Part shown: positions 10,522-21,000 of the stretch, piece after piece
Layout of the letters: every line of letters starts with the position of its first letter
How positions within the stretch are numbered: the first letter of the stretch is position 1
Assembly (NCBI GenBank): GCA_033816765.1
Contig: CM066288.1
Coordinates: forward strand, 4,216,001-4,280,000
Source of the DNA: Nothopassalora personata
Taxonomy: Eukaryota > Ascomycota > Dothideomycetes > Mycosphaerellales > Mycosphaerellaceae
DNA: 64,000 nt
Reading direction: 5' to 3'
Made by a program: the position numbers and the translations under genes
Notes under the pieces: generated by a model
What the model was told of the DNA's origin: nothing
The model's database searches: none
The model's input: the letters and a program-made list of their open reading frames with translations, nothing else

Positions 10522-11263
10522 GCTGATGTTTGATGTGTGTTGGAAAATGCGGCTGGCGACAGTTTTGGAGTAGTCGGATGCAAAATGTAAAACTTTTCGA
10601 GGACTAGTTTTGAATGACTCCAACGGCCCGCACGGGTGTGTCCTGAGAGTCGAGTCAAGTCGAGCTTTCACATGCACGCCAAGAATGACAAGCGAGACTC
10701 GCCATTCATCCATTCACCCGGGGCCACCCCGCGTCAACAAGCCTACATGACGAAGGCAGAGTAGACAGATCTGGAGATACGGCCAAAGGCAAAATGTCTG
10801 AGGGATCAATACTAGAGCCCGTCAAGCCGGCCAGTGAAAAGGAGGCCGGTCTCTAGATGCATCAAGTCTTTCTCGTGCTACATCGATGCTTCAAATGTTC
10901 ACTTGAGCTACTATCGTATCCTGCTTTCAATCACGCTTAAAGGCACAGTGCTCAGGGTACAGGACCAAATATTCTGTCAAGGTAACCTCAAGATACCGAA
11001 CTCCGATCCTCGGGATCTGTCAGGCATTCAAGACTAGAACTTGGGAGCGATGCAATAAATTAAACAAAGTCATCCAGACGTCTGATTCAGCTATCTTCTG
11101 CATTACATACATCAAAACAGTACCTCGCCAGCTCAATACCAGGTATAGAAAAGTAAAAACTAGTCAGACCTCTACGATTTCAATCTTTGCCTGTAGTGAG
11201 TATCCATAGGACTGTGCTCGAAGCTCTCCGTACATCTGTATTCATTCCAGCGCCTAGACAGAC
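10522..11263. other. Intergenic interval
   Basis: About 740 bp without a supported gene. It holds the likely promoter of the acidic-tailed protein and the 3' flank of the Cys-rich gene. Confidence 0.35.
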
Positions 11264-12399
11264 TCAACTACTTGGAATCTTGTACATGAGGTATTTGTTA
11301 AGTTCCCTTCTCAACAAGGCAGTGCTGGCAAAAGGTTGGTGCCGCGTGGCCGCAGGATTATGCACGCTTCTCCAACCATCGCAGCCCTTCTTCATGTTAG
11401 CGCCGATCAACTCTCGATGGAAATATGCTTACGAGACATAGGTAGACTTCGTCTACGCTAGTTGGATCCCGAACGATCTCGCGTCCGCACTGATCAAGAT
11501 TAGTTTCTGCTCGTATAACTAGCATTAGAGGGGCTCACCTTGCAACCACGATACCAGCCAGGATTATTGACACGATTTTGTAACGTCTGAGCAGTCGCCT
11601 GTTTCCAATTCCCATCTGGAGTAGCAGGGTCATTTCCTTTCTGCTTGTTGCGAAGATACTCGTCGTTGGCGTCTCGCTTGGCCAGCAATTTGTTCCAAAT
11701 CTGTTCAAGATCTTTCTTGCACAGGTTCCGATGATCGATTGCGAGTGACATGATACCAAGCGTCTTCTTGCACGTACACGTGAACCTGAAGTTGGTGGAA
11801 TTCTCCCAAAACCTTCGTTGCTCAAGTGTTGCGCAGGCAGGAATCGTGCCCGCAACCATGGCTATGATGGCTTGCTGGACTGTGCGTTCGCAGGGATCGC
11901 AGACTCTCGTGAGAAAGCCTGGAAAGCGGTTTGGATTGATGACAGTACCAGTAGCCCATTCTGCTGCTGTCTGCCACCATGGCCCAGTGACCCAGTGATT
12001 GGGCGCTGTTGGAGGACCCACAAGTCTGAGTCTGTTGAAATAGTGGATCGCTCCTGTGCCCGCCGGGGGAGCAGCGGCGTCAAGACCAAGCAGTCTTCGC
12101 GAGTGCCGAGCGCAATCATTGCAGACCCAGAAGCCACCAAATCTGCTGAATCTGGCATGGTGTTCTCGGCATAATCTTCTATTTGGCCCACTGCATAGAC
12201 CAAGAGCAGTGGCAGGGGGTAGGCTGTTCGCGATGGCCTGTTGTGTTGCTGTCATGCCGATCACTTCCTTCTGCGCAGCGGATGCGCCAATGCCAAAATA
12301 CGCTCGTCCATGACATTCGGGTGCTAAGCCAGGCCCAGCAGGGCCAGTGTGGCTGGCAGGTAGCCACTGTGCCAAAGGTATTACCTGCGGAGCGGCCAT
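11264..12399 (-). CDS. Uncharacterised cysteine-rich protein, probable zinc-binding
   Basis: The start at 12399 gives MAAPQVIPLAQWLPASHTG. The open frame ends at 11500, but a good donor (GTGAGC, 11538) and an acceptor at 11490 extend it as CGREIVRDPTSVDEVYLCL. A second intron (11432 to 11390 or 11387) leads to KGCDGWRSVHNPAATRHQ and a stop at 11264. The total is about 347 residues. Cys and His pairs recur: LCREHHARF followed by VCNDCARH, then RVCDPCER, FTCTCKK, NLCKKDLE, GCKCGRE and LCLKGC. The spacing suggests two or more zinc sites. Tryptophans are frequent in the middle (GPWWQTAAEW). I do not recognise the family; it could be a nuclear or ubiquitin-related protein, but nothing shows this. 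Confidence 0.6.
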
Positions 12400-13917
12400 T
12401 TTCCTCTTAGAAAGCGCTGTTGCTGAGACTTATACCGACAAGTTTGCGACGTTGTTGAACGCATCGAGGTTGACCTATGAGGGCCATTGCTAAAAGATAT
12501 CATTGCAGAAGTCATTGTCCAACGACGCCGGATCCGGAGTTGAACGAGTCCATATGTCTGGACAAAGCCAGCCTTATCTTCACGATGCAGCTCAGTACAG
12601 CGTGAAAGAAGCTATTCGAAACAAAGAAGGTTTGGAGAGATGTTATGATTACAGACCTTAACTGTCTAGACCTTGAAGGTTTACAAACAAGAAAGGGATG
12701 ATAGGTAAGTGCGTTTCGTGACTTGTGCGATGCGTTCTATCGGTCTTCGTGTCGAGAAACACCAGCCTCAGCTCAGATGTTCTGTTCAGCAGGTTGGTCA
12801 AAGAATTAATGGTGTAACAGTGCCAGTAAAGTGCCTAGGGTACGATCGCTGCTCATCGCCACCAGAGCTCCATTCTTTCCCTTCCAGAGGTAACACATGG
12901 CGAGCCACCCGTACCGGACGCTCTGGAGGTCGGTGCCGCAAACCAGGCAAGTGGGTCGCTAGGTCAGAGAACGCCGTTATAGTCATAATCCTTAGGCTGC
13001 AGTGATTGAAAGCTCCCATATGCATATACCGGAGATTCCCAGCCATCAGCACCCGTTGCCATATCCTCCTCCATATCATTACCATCTCCAATCTCCTGAC
13101 CCATCGTCTCATCCTCCTCGACCTTGAGTGCGACGCCACGCCCATCCTCCACATCCCTCATTTTAGGAGGTCGCTGATCTTAGCTATTTTTCTGGCAGGA
13201 TGGTGGGGATACTGGCTGTGCGCGAGTACAGACGATGTCAGAAAGTTGAGGTGTTAAGAAGTGCAGGCGCCAACGGAGCTTCTGGGATACGAGCACGTTC
13301 ATCTGAATTGGCGGCAGGATGTCGGCCCGAAACTCGACCCCCTGGCGTCGTTGAAAGTGAATGTCGAAGTCAGGCATATATACACACGCATGTCTGGTAA
13401 TCCCCTACTTGACAGTAGAATAGGCTCTGCCCAGGGCATACGCTTTATGCCTAAATCTTGCCACCTGCTGGAGCGAGAACAGCCGCGAAGTGGGTCGCGC
13501 CAGACCATTTCCTATGACACCTGCAGCTGGAGGATTAGAATGCCACCCTACGGCTGGGACTGTGTTACGCACTACATGGCTTTCGCACCTGATCGAGGTC
13601 AGTAGAGACGCTCTAGCACCAAATAAAAGACTGCAACATACCCCATGAAGAGCCACACATCTCGTGTTGGTGGTGGCGTCATTACGTTGCCACCAGCTTT
13701 TCTCGTCACTGTCTCTCTCCCGCATCGACACGCCCGATAAGTACCGTTGCGCGACCTCTGCGCTTTGATTTCGTAGTAACATGGGTATGGCTGAGCCATT
13801 GAGAAGCTCAGCACGTTATTGTGCTTCGTCATCAGGTCACAGTCGATGCTCCACGCCAAAAGTATCAAATAAATGAAGCTCGACCTTGCCTTTCCCTTTT
13901 CCTTCCCAGCAACACCC
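12400..13917. other. Gene-poor interval with minor ORFs
   Basis: About 1.5 kb. The only slightly protein-like frame is a 65-codon minus-strand ORF at 13161..12964. It is acidic (KVEEDETMGQEIGDG) and ends PKDYDYNGVL, and it could be the last exon of an unresolved small gene. Other ORFs look random. Confidence 0.3.
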
Positions 13918-14460
13918 TCATCGCCTAAACATCCTGAACAACCCACTCAGCGACCCTCCAGCGCCACCCGTCCCATGTCTCGCCGCCTCTTTCTCAATCC
14001 ACTGCCGCAGAAACTCCTTACTCTTCAACTGGCGCAGGTCCGACACTTTCGTCTCAGTCTGCGGCTCTTGTCGATCGAACGCCATCAGCGTAGGAATCTT
14101 ATTAATCATATATCGCTGTGCGATTCCACTGACGCCACCAAGATCTGGACTGTCCATCTCAACTTCCACGAAGCCTACTGAGCCCTTGTCCTCGCCGATG
14201 CCGTCTCTCTCCAGCAATTCGCGGATGATGGGCGAGACTTCGTCGCAGTCACGGGACCAGGTTGTCATCCATAGTGTAAGGAGTGGGATACGTGTGCTGG
14301 CGGAGGCGAGGAGGAGGGTTTGGAGCTCGTCTTCGTTGCGGATGCGAGAGGGATAGAGGCGATTCTTGGCTTGGGCTGGACGCGTAGTTGCGAAGGAGCG
14401 AATGCTGCGGAATGCGATCGTTTGGGCACGAAACACCATGGGGACTGTTGTCACATGCAT
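13918..14460 (-). CDS. Thioredoxin-fold mitochondrial protein
   Basis: Read from MHVTTVPMVFRAQTIAFRSIR at 14460, the product has 180 residues. The first 35 residues are rich in Arg, Ser and Ala with FRSIRSFATTRPAQ, a good mitochondrial targeting sequence. LLTLWMTTWSRDCDEVSPII then matches the thioredoxin active-site region, but the CxxC motif is reduced to a single cysteine (SRDC). RYMINKIPTLMAFDRQ holds the cis-proline of the fold. The C-terminus is Gly/Arg-rich. Loss of the first cysteine argues against classical disulfide reductase activity. A role in monothiol chemistry or scaffolding is possible. Confidence 0.75.
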   Translation of the reverse strand: MHVTTVPMVFRAQTIAFRSIRSFATTRPAQAKNRLYPSRIRNEDELQTLLLASASTRIPLLTLWMTTWSRDCDEVSPIIRELLERDGIGEDKGSVGFVEVEMDSPDLGGVSGIAQRYMINKIPTLMAFDRQEPQTETKVSDLRQLKSKEFLRQWIEKEAARHGTGGAGGSLSGLFRMFRR

Positions 14461-15306
14461 CTTTGCCTGACGGTACGGGCATGCAAGTTGGCAGGTTGCA
14501 TGTGTCGTGAAAGTACCGGGGTGGTCAACACACAGACAGTGACGTCGCTTCCTGGCGACGATCAACAGCAGCGACTTCACGTCTAAGTGCACCACCAACG
14601 ATATCAATCGTCTGGTCCCAGCAGTCAACGACGAGCCGCAATAAAGCCGTCATGTCTCTACACCATCATTGTCTTGCCTCCGCCGCTCATGAGTACATGG
14701 CAGCACGGAAGAATCAATGTGCTCCAAGGCAATACCCCAAATAATGGCGCAATGTGCCACTCAGCCTTAGTGCTGGTTTCCTACCGCATCCGGCATTTTC
14801 TTTCTAAGTTAGAACACCGCACACTGATGCCGCAACTCAGTACAACGACGGAGCGGCCTGCCCCTCGCGATTCACAAGATACAGATCCAAGTGTGACACG
14901 ACACGGCAGCACCACCCATAGCCGGAGCTTTTGCACTCCTCAAAACAGCTGCAATGTGTGATGACTAGTACCACTAGGCACTTTTACTAAAAGCTATGAC
15001 TTCTATACGACTAAAGGCAATACTACTTACTGGTAAAACATACCTATAACTTTCCGTGGTTGTACCGTGGTTGTAGACACAACAGCCTCGTTCGTGAATA
15101 ACATGACAGACTTGGCGGCCTGCCAGCCCCGAGGAGTGAAACTTATTGGTGTTGCCAACGTTGCTAGTGCAGGAGTTGCGACATTGGTTTGCCTGGTCTC
15201 CAACACGGCCGTGATGCTCATAGCATGAATCTTGAGACAGTCATCCTTTGACGGATCCAGGCGGTTCCGAGAGCATTTGTGAGTCGATGATGCTTTCCAA
15301 GTGGCT
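14461..15306. other. Intergenic interval
   Basis: About 850 bp between the thioredoxin-like gene start and the 3' end of the Zn2Cys6 gene. It contains short ORFs only and no recognisable element. Confidence 0.4.
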
Positions 15307-17172
15307 TCAAGCCAGAAGAGTCTCCCATCCATTCTCAATCATAACATCGAGCCAGTAAACCTGCTGCTGTCCCTGATCTATTCGTCGCCATGTTTCTTTG
15401 ACGATATCAAGACATACTCGAATTGGCTTCGGCGGAATCGCCCGGAGTAGAGAAGATAGACGATCAATCGTGAACTTTCGCATCATCGCCACCTCAGCAA
15501 AGTCCTTTGTAATGACACTGTCCGTGGTTGGAGCTTCGCTATCTTCGCACACCAGTTCGCTGGCGAATGCCACAAGCAGAAATGGCTGGAAGTCCTTGAT
15601 CCCGGTCTCGAAGGGAATTTTCTCAAGCATACGCAATGCTTCAATTGCGAAGGAAGTCCGCCATTGGCTCCGCTGACGATTCACGGCTGAGATGTCTTGC
15701 GCGTCGTCCAGGTCGAAGTGCTCTGGGTCTAGTCTTGCCGACAGCAGATCAGGGAAGACGTGGTAGAGCTGAAGCAGTCCCGCATATCGCTGCAACTCAG
15801 CCAAAGTAGTGACATGCCAGACCGGGGTGTTTTCATCCTCGGTGCTTGCGATCTCGTGATCAGCGGGATACTGCACTGCCAGGAGACGATGCTCCAGATC
15901 TTGTGCCCGCTGAAGGTCGTGAGCCATCTGCTGGATGTGTGCCTGAGTGACGAAAGTCTGATTCAGATGTCGCAGTCTATTACTTCGCACGAGTCGCCCG
16001 ATCTCCCCGAGTACCTCCAGTGTCTCTCGAGCCACCCCATTCCATGGATGTACTGTCTGCTTTCTGCCGGGAAGACCGATAGCACGAGGTAGCCGTATAC
16101 TTGGCGGCAGAGTTGAGGCATCGGCGGCGTATGCCAGAAGCATGTCCCACTGGACAAGAGCCTCTCGAAACCACGTATACTTGTCATTCGCAACGCTCGT
16201 TGCCGCGAGGCTATCAAGCTTCTCTCTCATAGTGCGGTACGAGGTAATATCCAGGTCCTGAGGCCTAAACCAATTTCCGGTAGGTCCAGACATCATGAGC
16301 GCGAGCATGGCGTTGTATTCCTGGTCCGATTCATGCCTCACTGCCTCGAGCGCCTGCTCTCGTAGTTGCGAGCCGATTGCAGAGAAGCGAGGATGAACAT
16401 CGACTAGGCACGCAGCCGCCATGCCTTGAGCTGCTAGATTAACAGCTAAGGAGTCGCTGAAAGCGCTCGACACTGCGGAGCGAAACGGATTCCTTGAGCT
16501 GTCGAACATAGAATAAAGCTGAGGCACAACTTTGAAGTAGTACGACAGTAGCTCGGAAGGTTCATGAAAGATCGAGCTCTGAATCCTTGGAGTCGTCTCT
16601 TGCACACTAGCGCCTAGAGACCTCAGCAGCGGCTGTGGTGGTGCTTCCGGTCTGGCCTGCCGCACGAGCTGGGTGTCCAATTCAGCAGCCAAGTCGAAGG
16701 ATAGGTCAGCTTGGGACCAATCAAATTCTTGAGGCTCTGGAAATGCCTCAAAGCCAGCAGTACTGATCTCGTCATGCACGATTTCAGGTCGTGTCTCTGC
16801 CATTTGCGGCGGCATTGGAGACGGACACAGTGCCTTCGACCAGTCCAGAAGTTCGACAGTCGGTGACATGTTGAGAGCGTCACCCTGCATCTCACGCGGC
16901 GTTTCGACGGGAGTCTGATATGCTGTTGGCGTCGTTGCTTGGGCTACTACTTCGTGCTTTGTAGACCACTTCAAAGGCTGTGAGAAGCCTGGACATATGA
17001 CACCAAGACGTTCACATCGTCCACATTTCGGACGTTGCTCGTCGCATTTCAGGTGCTGCGATTTACATCGGGAACAGCCTCCACGACTCTTCTTGACTCC
17101 TCGCCTGGTGGCCTTCTGAGTCGTTCTAGCCTGGGGTTGCGCAGAGGAGTCCATCATGCCAGGCTCCATCAT
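15307..17172 (-). CDS. Zn2Cys6 fungal transcription factor with fungal_trans_2 domain
   Basis: Uninterrupted ORF. The preferred start is 17172 (MMEPGMMDSSAQ), giving 621 residues. An upstream in-frame ATG at 17298 would add a hydrophobic stretch that does not fit a nuclear factor. The binuclear zinc cluster spans residues 33-60: CSRC, KC, KCGRC and IC in the order C-x2-C-x6-C-x6-C-x2-C-x6-C, preceded by basic RRGVKKSRGG. The acceptor part fits the DUF3468/fungal_trans_2 family: LLSYYFKVVPQLYSMFDS, NLAAQGMAAACLVDVHP, WDMLLAYAADASTLPPSIRL and ELQRYAGLLQLYHVFPDLL. It is a nuclear regulator with unknown targets. No biosynthetic cluster adjoins it, so the regulon cannot be inferred from context. 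Confidence 0.9.
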   Translation of the reverse strand: MMEPGMMDSSAQPQARTTQKATRRGVKKSRGGCSRCKSQHLKCDEQRPKCGRCERLGVICPGFSQPLKWSTKHEVVAQATTPTAYQTPVETPREMQGDALNMSPTVELLDWSKALCPSPMPPQMAETRPEIVHDEISTAGFEAFPEPQEFDWSQADLSFDLAAELDTQLVRQARPEAPPQPLLRSLGASVQETTPRIQSSIFHEPSELLSYYFKVVPQLYSMFDSSRNPFRSAVSSAFSDSLAVNLAAQGMAAACLVDVHPRFSAIGSQLREQALEAVRHESDQEYNAMLALMMSGPTGNWFRPQDLDITSYRTMREKLDSLAATSVANDKYTWFREALVQWDMLLAYAADASTLPPSIRLPRAIGLPGRKQTVHPWNGVARETLEVLGEIGRLVRSNRLRHLNQTFVTQAHIQQMAHDLQRAQDLEHRLLAVQYPADHEIASTEDENTPVWHVTTLAELQRYAGLLQLYHVFPDLLSARLDPEHFDLDDAQDISAVNRQRSQWRTSFAIEALRMLEKIPFETGIKDFQPFLLVAFASELVCEDSEAPTTDSVITKDFAEVAMMRKFTIDRLSSLLRAIPPKPIRVCLDIVKETWRRIDQGQQQVYWLDVMIENGWETLLA

Positions 17173-17877
17173 GCCAGGGTCGACGCATTTGAAATTGGGA
17201 AAGATGCGCACGGAGCGGAGCAGAAGCCAGAGACAAGTAAGCTGCCATGCTGTCAAAAATGTATCTATCGTGTTTGGTCGCCTCAAACAGAGGGCCACGG
17301 CGGTGATGAAACCATGAGAACGAGCGTCCCAATGTTGTCTAGTGCGAGTGATGCGCTAGATCATATCGGGGTATCCGATACGAAGTGTAAAAGATTATCC
17401 ACGATCACGTGCGAGCAAAGGCCCGGATCTTGGCACTTTAGTTCTCTAGCTGTCCGCTCTAAACGCGACAGCGATATCAAGCTGCGTACAGTAGGCTGCT
17501 TCCAGTTTGGAATATTGCAGTTTCGACTAAGCATTCCTCGGCGCGCTCGTACTATTCGCCCTTGACCCATCGCATTCAGCCTCGCATTATGATAAACCGC
17601 GACCGTAAAATTCGTAGCCAAGTGATCCGAATTCCCCAGGCACAATATACCTCTTCGTCTTGGGCAGCGTGTCCATAAATCTCTAAGGCGCATTTAACGT
17701 ATCCTTGACCACCTGTCCCGGCGTCAGGTCCAGCCACTGCGCGCGTAACTGAAGTAACACAGCTCCTATCGCCGGACGCAAAGCCCAGGAAGCAGGCACG
17801 GTTACCAGAGACTGTGCCATCATTCTGGGTCGCGTGTGAATACAGTGCCATGTGTGAAAACTAACAACCGTCTTCCC
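17173..17877. promoter_or_regulatory. Intergenic region upstream of Zn2Cys6 gene
   Basis: About 700 bp with no supported gene. It lies between the start of the regulator and the 3' end of the TAG-interrupted gene, and presumably carries the regulator promoter. Confidence 0.4.
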
Positions 17878-19275
17878 TTACTTCTCCGCACCTTGCGCAT
17901 TCCACGGTGCATGCATCTCGACATGCGTGTTTCCTGCCATCTTCTTGACACACTCGCGTTGCACGTTGATATCCATGGCTGCAGTCTGTTCAGCGCGATC
18001 GGATCCGCGGTCAGGCCGCTTCATTGTGTCATTGCGGGTGATCCTGTGGATGGCGTCGACGGGACCGACATCTTTCATCTCCTTGTGGCGATAGATATCG
18101 CCTTGGAGGAGCTGGGCATCATCAATCGCTCGGAAGGTCTCCGCTGGGTAATGTGGAGGCTCCTCGGAATGACGGCAGGAGGCAACCCAAATCTACCACT
18201 CTCCCGAGTTCTGGTGGGCGAAGTTCTTGTAGGCTTTGAGGGTGACGAGCCAGTCTTCCTCAATGTCCACCGTAATCGCGCAAGACTTCCCGTTGCGGTT
18301 CCGCTTAGCTGCCCACCAGCGGTGCTTCTCTGCCACGTCCTCATGGCGGGTCCAGTAGACTGCTGTCTGATCGTGGTTGAAGTCGCCGCCAGGTCCTGTG
18401 ACGAGCGAACCATTGTTGAACTGGCCCTCAGCATTCATGAGTGGCGTGACTCGGGACCAGGAGGCGCCCTTGTAGAATCTGACGAAGCCTTGCTTGGGTG
18501 GAGACCGAGTGGCGACTTTCGTATGTGCTTTTGGTAGTCCCTGGAGCAGGCCATCGGGAGAATTGATGGTGAGCTTTGAAATGTCTGGAGTCTGGGTCTG
18601 TGTGCTCGACGAAGCGGGTGTAGTCGATGATGCCATTCCCGATGAGCTCGATGCTCGTCCTCGTCGTCTTTCGATGCGAATCGTCTCTGCTTCTTTACGC
18701 ACTGTCTCCGTCTCCACATCCTTGATAACCATTCCGACTGTGCTCCATCTCGACTTGATCGTGTCCACAGCAAGATCCTGCACCGTGGTCCACTGCCATC
18801 TCATTTCCTCGTCTGCCGGATCCGTATGCACTTTGATGAACTCTTCTGACAGTCCTACAGCGCGCAGAGTTTCCACTTCTCCAAGTCCATCTTCCACGGG
18901 AGATCTGACTTTTGCCACAGCGTACTCGAACAGGACCGACGGTGAATCATCATCGTCTGACAGGAACTCATCAAAAACTTCCGCGGCCGCCTTTTCGGTG
19001 AAGCCCAAGTATTCGAGCATGTCCGTGGTGACCAGATCCAGCGGGAGGTCGTGGAAAACCTCGTCAGTGGGGGTGAACTCCTTGAAACTGACGGAGGCGG
19101 ATGGGGACGATGATGGTGATGAGATTGATGACGTCGCTTCTGAGTTGGAAGGAGTACTGAGCATGGCTGTGCTGACTTTGCGCTTTTGTCCCGGCTGAGC
19201 AGAAATTAGCCCAAGAGTTTGGGCGCGGTTGATAAAATCGCCTGTGAGGCGTATGGAAGTCGTGGCTACGACCAT
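17878..19275 (-). CDS. Uncharacterised protein interrupted by one in-frame TAG
   Basis: The first ORF (19275..18193) encodes 360 residues with a Ser-rich stretch (SEATSSISSPSSSPSASVS), then acidic and charged regions, and ends CAITVDIEEDWLVTLKAY..HQNSGEW before TAG at 18195-18193. The same frame continues without another stop for 104 codons to 17878. It reads IWVASCRHSEEPPHYPAETF, AIDDAQLLQGDIYRHKEMKD and NVQRECVKKMAGNTHVEMHA. The continuation has protein-like composition and the frame is unchanged. Introns from the local donors (GTGG, GTAG) cannot restore it in phase. The TAG may therefore be a nonsense mutation, a sequencing error, a readthrough stop or an RNA-edited codon. Family not recognised. 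Confidence 0.6.
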
Positions 19276-19623
19276 CTTGTGAGTTTTGCGTGATCAGTAT
19301 GGCGGATTATCTGGCGTGTGCGAGCTCGATGTCAAAGCCGATGATGTTGTGGTTGTGGTGGTCGGCGTTGGAGGGAGCTTTAAATAAAGGTCAGTCAAGC
19401 ATGGTTGAGAATTTCGTCCTCACTATCACTCACTGTCCTCGATGAATTTCTTCCGCTCCGTGGTCATGTGCCAAGAGCTTCTTATCGGAAGAACATGCTG
19501 CTGATCAATACCAAAAGAGAGGGAGACACTTGGTCACTTTCCGATACGTACAATGTAACACAGCTCCTCCCGATGCTCACCAATTTCACGATATCGTGAC
19601 CTCCATTCCATTACCACTCACTA
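19276..19623. promoter_or_regulatory. Intergenic interval
   Basis: About 350 bp upstream of the TAG-interrupted gene and downstream of the Rab gene. No gene is seen. Confidence 0.4.
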
Positions 19624-20508
19624 TCAGCAACACCCACCAGCAATACCCGCCTTCTTCGCAACATTCTTATCACTCTTCACCAATTGCACGCCACTACTCT
19701 TCCCTCCACCCGCCCCAGGCCCTTTCACACCACTCCTCCGATCATTCAGATCATACTTCCCCGCCTCAATATTCTGATATATCCTCTCCGCGACCTCCAG
19801 AAACGCCCTCTCCACATTTTCTCCAGACTTCGCACTCGTCTCAACATACTGCATCACCTTGTTCTGCTTACACCACTCCTCTGCCTCCTCGCGTGTCACC
19901 TGCCGACGATTGGGTTCATCGGAGAGGGTAGATGATGAGGCGAGATCACACTTGTTCCCGACCAGGACTACGACGATGTCGTCTTCGGCTATTTGGCGCA
20001 GGTCGTGGAGCCATGAGGTCACGGAGGCGAAGGTCTGGCGGCGGGTGATGTCGAAGACCAGCAGTGCGCCGCTAGCACCTCTGAAGTAGCTTCGTGTTAT
20101 TGATTTGTATGTCTCTTGTCCCGCGGTATCCCATAAGCTCAGCTTCATGTGCTTCTGTTCAGGCTCCGGGGGCGGTTGTCCTTTCTTGCCCTTCGCATCG
20201 TTGGGACTTTTCGTTGCGGGCGCAGGTTTTGAGGCGGCGACTGCTGGGTTGTTGATGTTGTATTCGAGACTCGCGGGTGGACCGACTGGGACTATTCGCG
20301 AGCCGAACTCGACGCCGATGGTTACGTCGTGGTGCGAGACGAAGCGACCTTCACAAAGGCGTATCGTCAGCTAACGGGCACGGCATCAGCTTTTGATGCT
20401 GAAGGTATCGTGGTGAGCGGGATGTCCTACACTTGATTTGCCGCTACCGCTGTCACCCAGAGAGCATATCTTCGCGATGAAGTCGTAGGGTTGCGCTGGT
20501 TGCGCCAT
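19624..20508 (-). CDS. Rab-family small GTPase (Rab2/Rab4-like) with a long insertion
   Basis: Two exons: 20508..20431 and 20370..19624, with a 60-bp intron, giving 274 residues. The P-loop is GDSGSGKSS (18-26). Switch I is HDVTIGVEFGSRIV (40-53). Switch II is WDTAGQETYKSITRSYFRGA (106-125). The guanine-specificity motifs are NKCD (165-168) and ETSAKSGENV. The C-terminus GGCC would be doubly geranylgeranylated. SITRSYFRGASGALLVFDIT fits the Rab2/Rab4/Rab14 branch. The unusual part is residues 57-99 between switch I and switch II, a Pro/Lys/Ala-rich insertion (KPAPATKSPNDAKGKKGQPP) absent from normal Rabs. It sits where the short beta2-beta3 hairpin normally connects. The protein would act in endosome or Golgi trafficking. 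Confidence 0.86.
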
Positions 20509-21000
20509 GGCTGTGGCAGGTGTAGCAGTTGCCAGGAGATGTGAGTTGTTCAATAAGTATCGTTTGCTAGGTCACGACCGATGATACACAGCCAGACGAG
20601 TAGGTCGTTTGTTCTTTGTCAGATACATTGCTCACGCATCATGTCCAAGTACAACATGCAGTCTATCGCCAGACTAGACCGGAGGCAGCTCCGCTCACGT
20701 CAAGATTCTACTGTAGCTCAATCTACAACGCCGCCGTCTCGACAGCGACCCCCTGGAACTTGATGCTCTCCCTCAGAACTTAGTTCGATAATGCCCTGCT
20801 TCGGAATCGCAAAGCTAGCTAGCTTATGCATTATAGATCTTGTCTCATGTCTGTCTCTCCATGACCGCATCTATCATGACCATCTACTCTATCATATCCT
20901 TATACAGCGTCTCGACACATTGCAAATCGCTTTCACCCTCCGTCTTCTTTTCTCCCCAAACACGGGCCAACACCACCCCTCCTCCCTCCTCCCTCCCATC
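20509..21000. promoter_or_regulatory. Intergenic interval upstream of the Rab gene
   Basis: About 490 bp. The half nearest the LOG gene is pyrimidine-rich. It presumably carries the Rab promoter and the LOG 3' end. No gene is seen. Confidence 0.4.

Noticed and set aside
13405..13946. Overlapping minus-strand ORFs that might form a small spliced membrane protein (RDVWLFMGYVAVFYLVLERL)
   Set aside because: No consistent exon structure or homologous motif could be built; the hydrophobic segment alone is insufficient.
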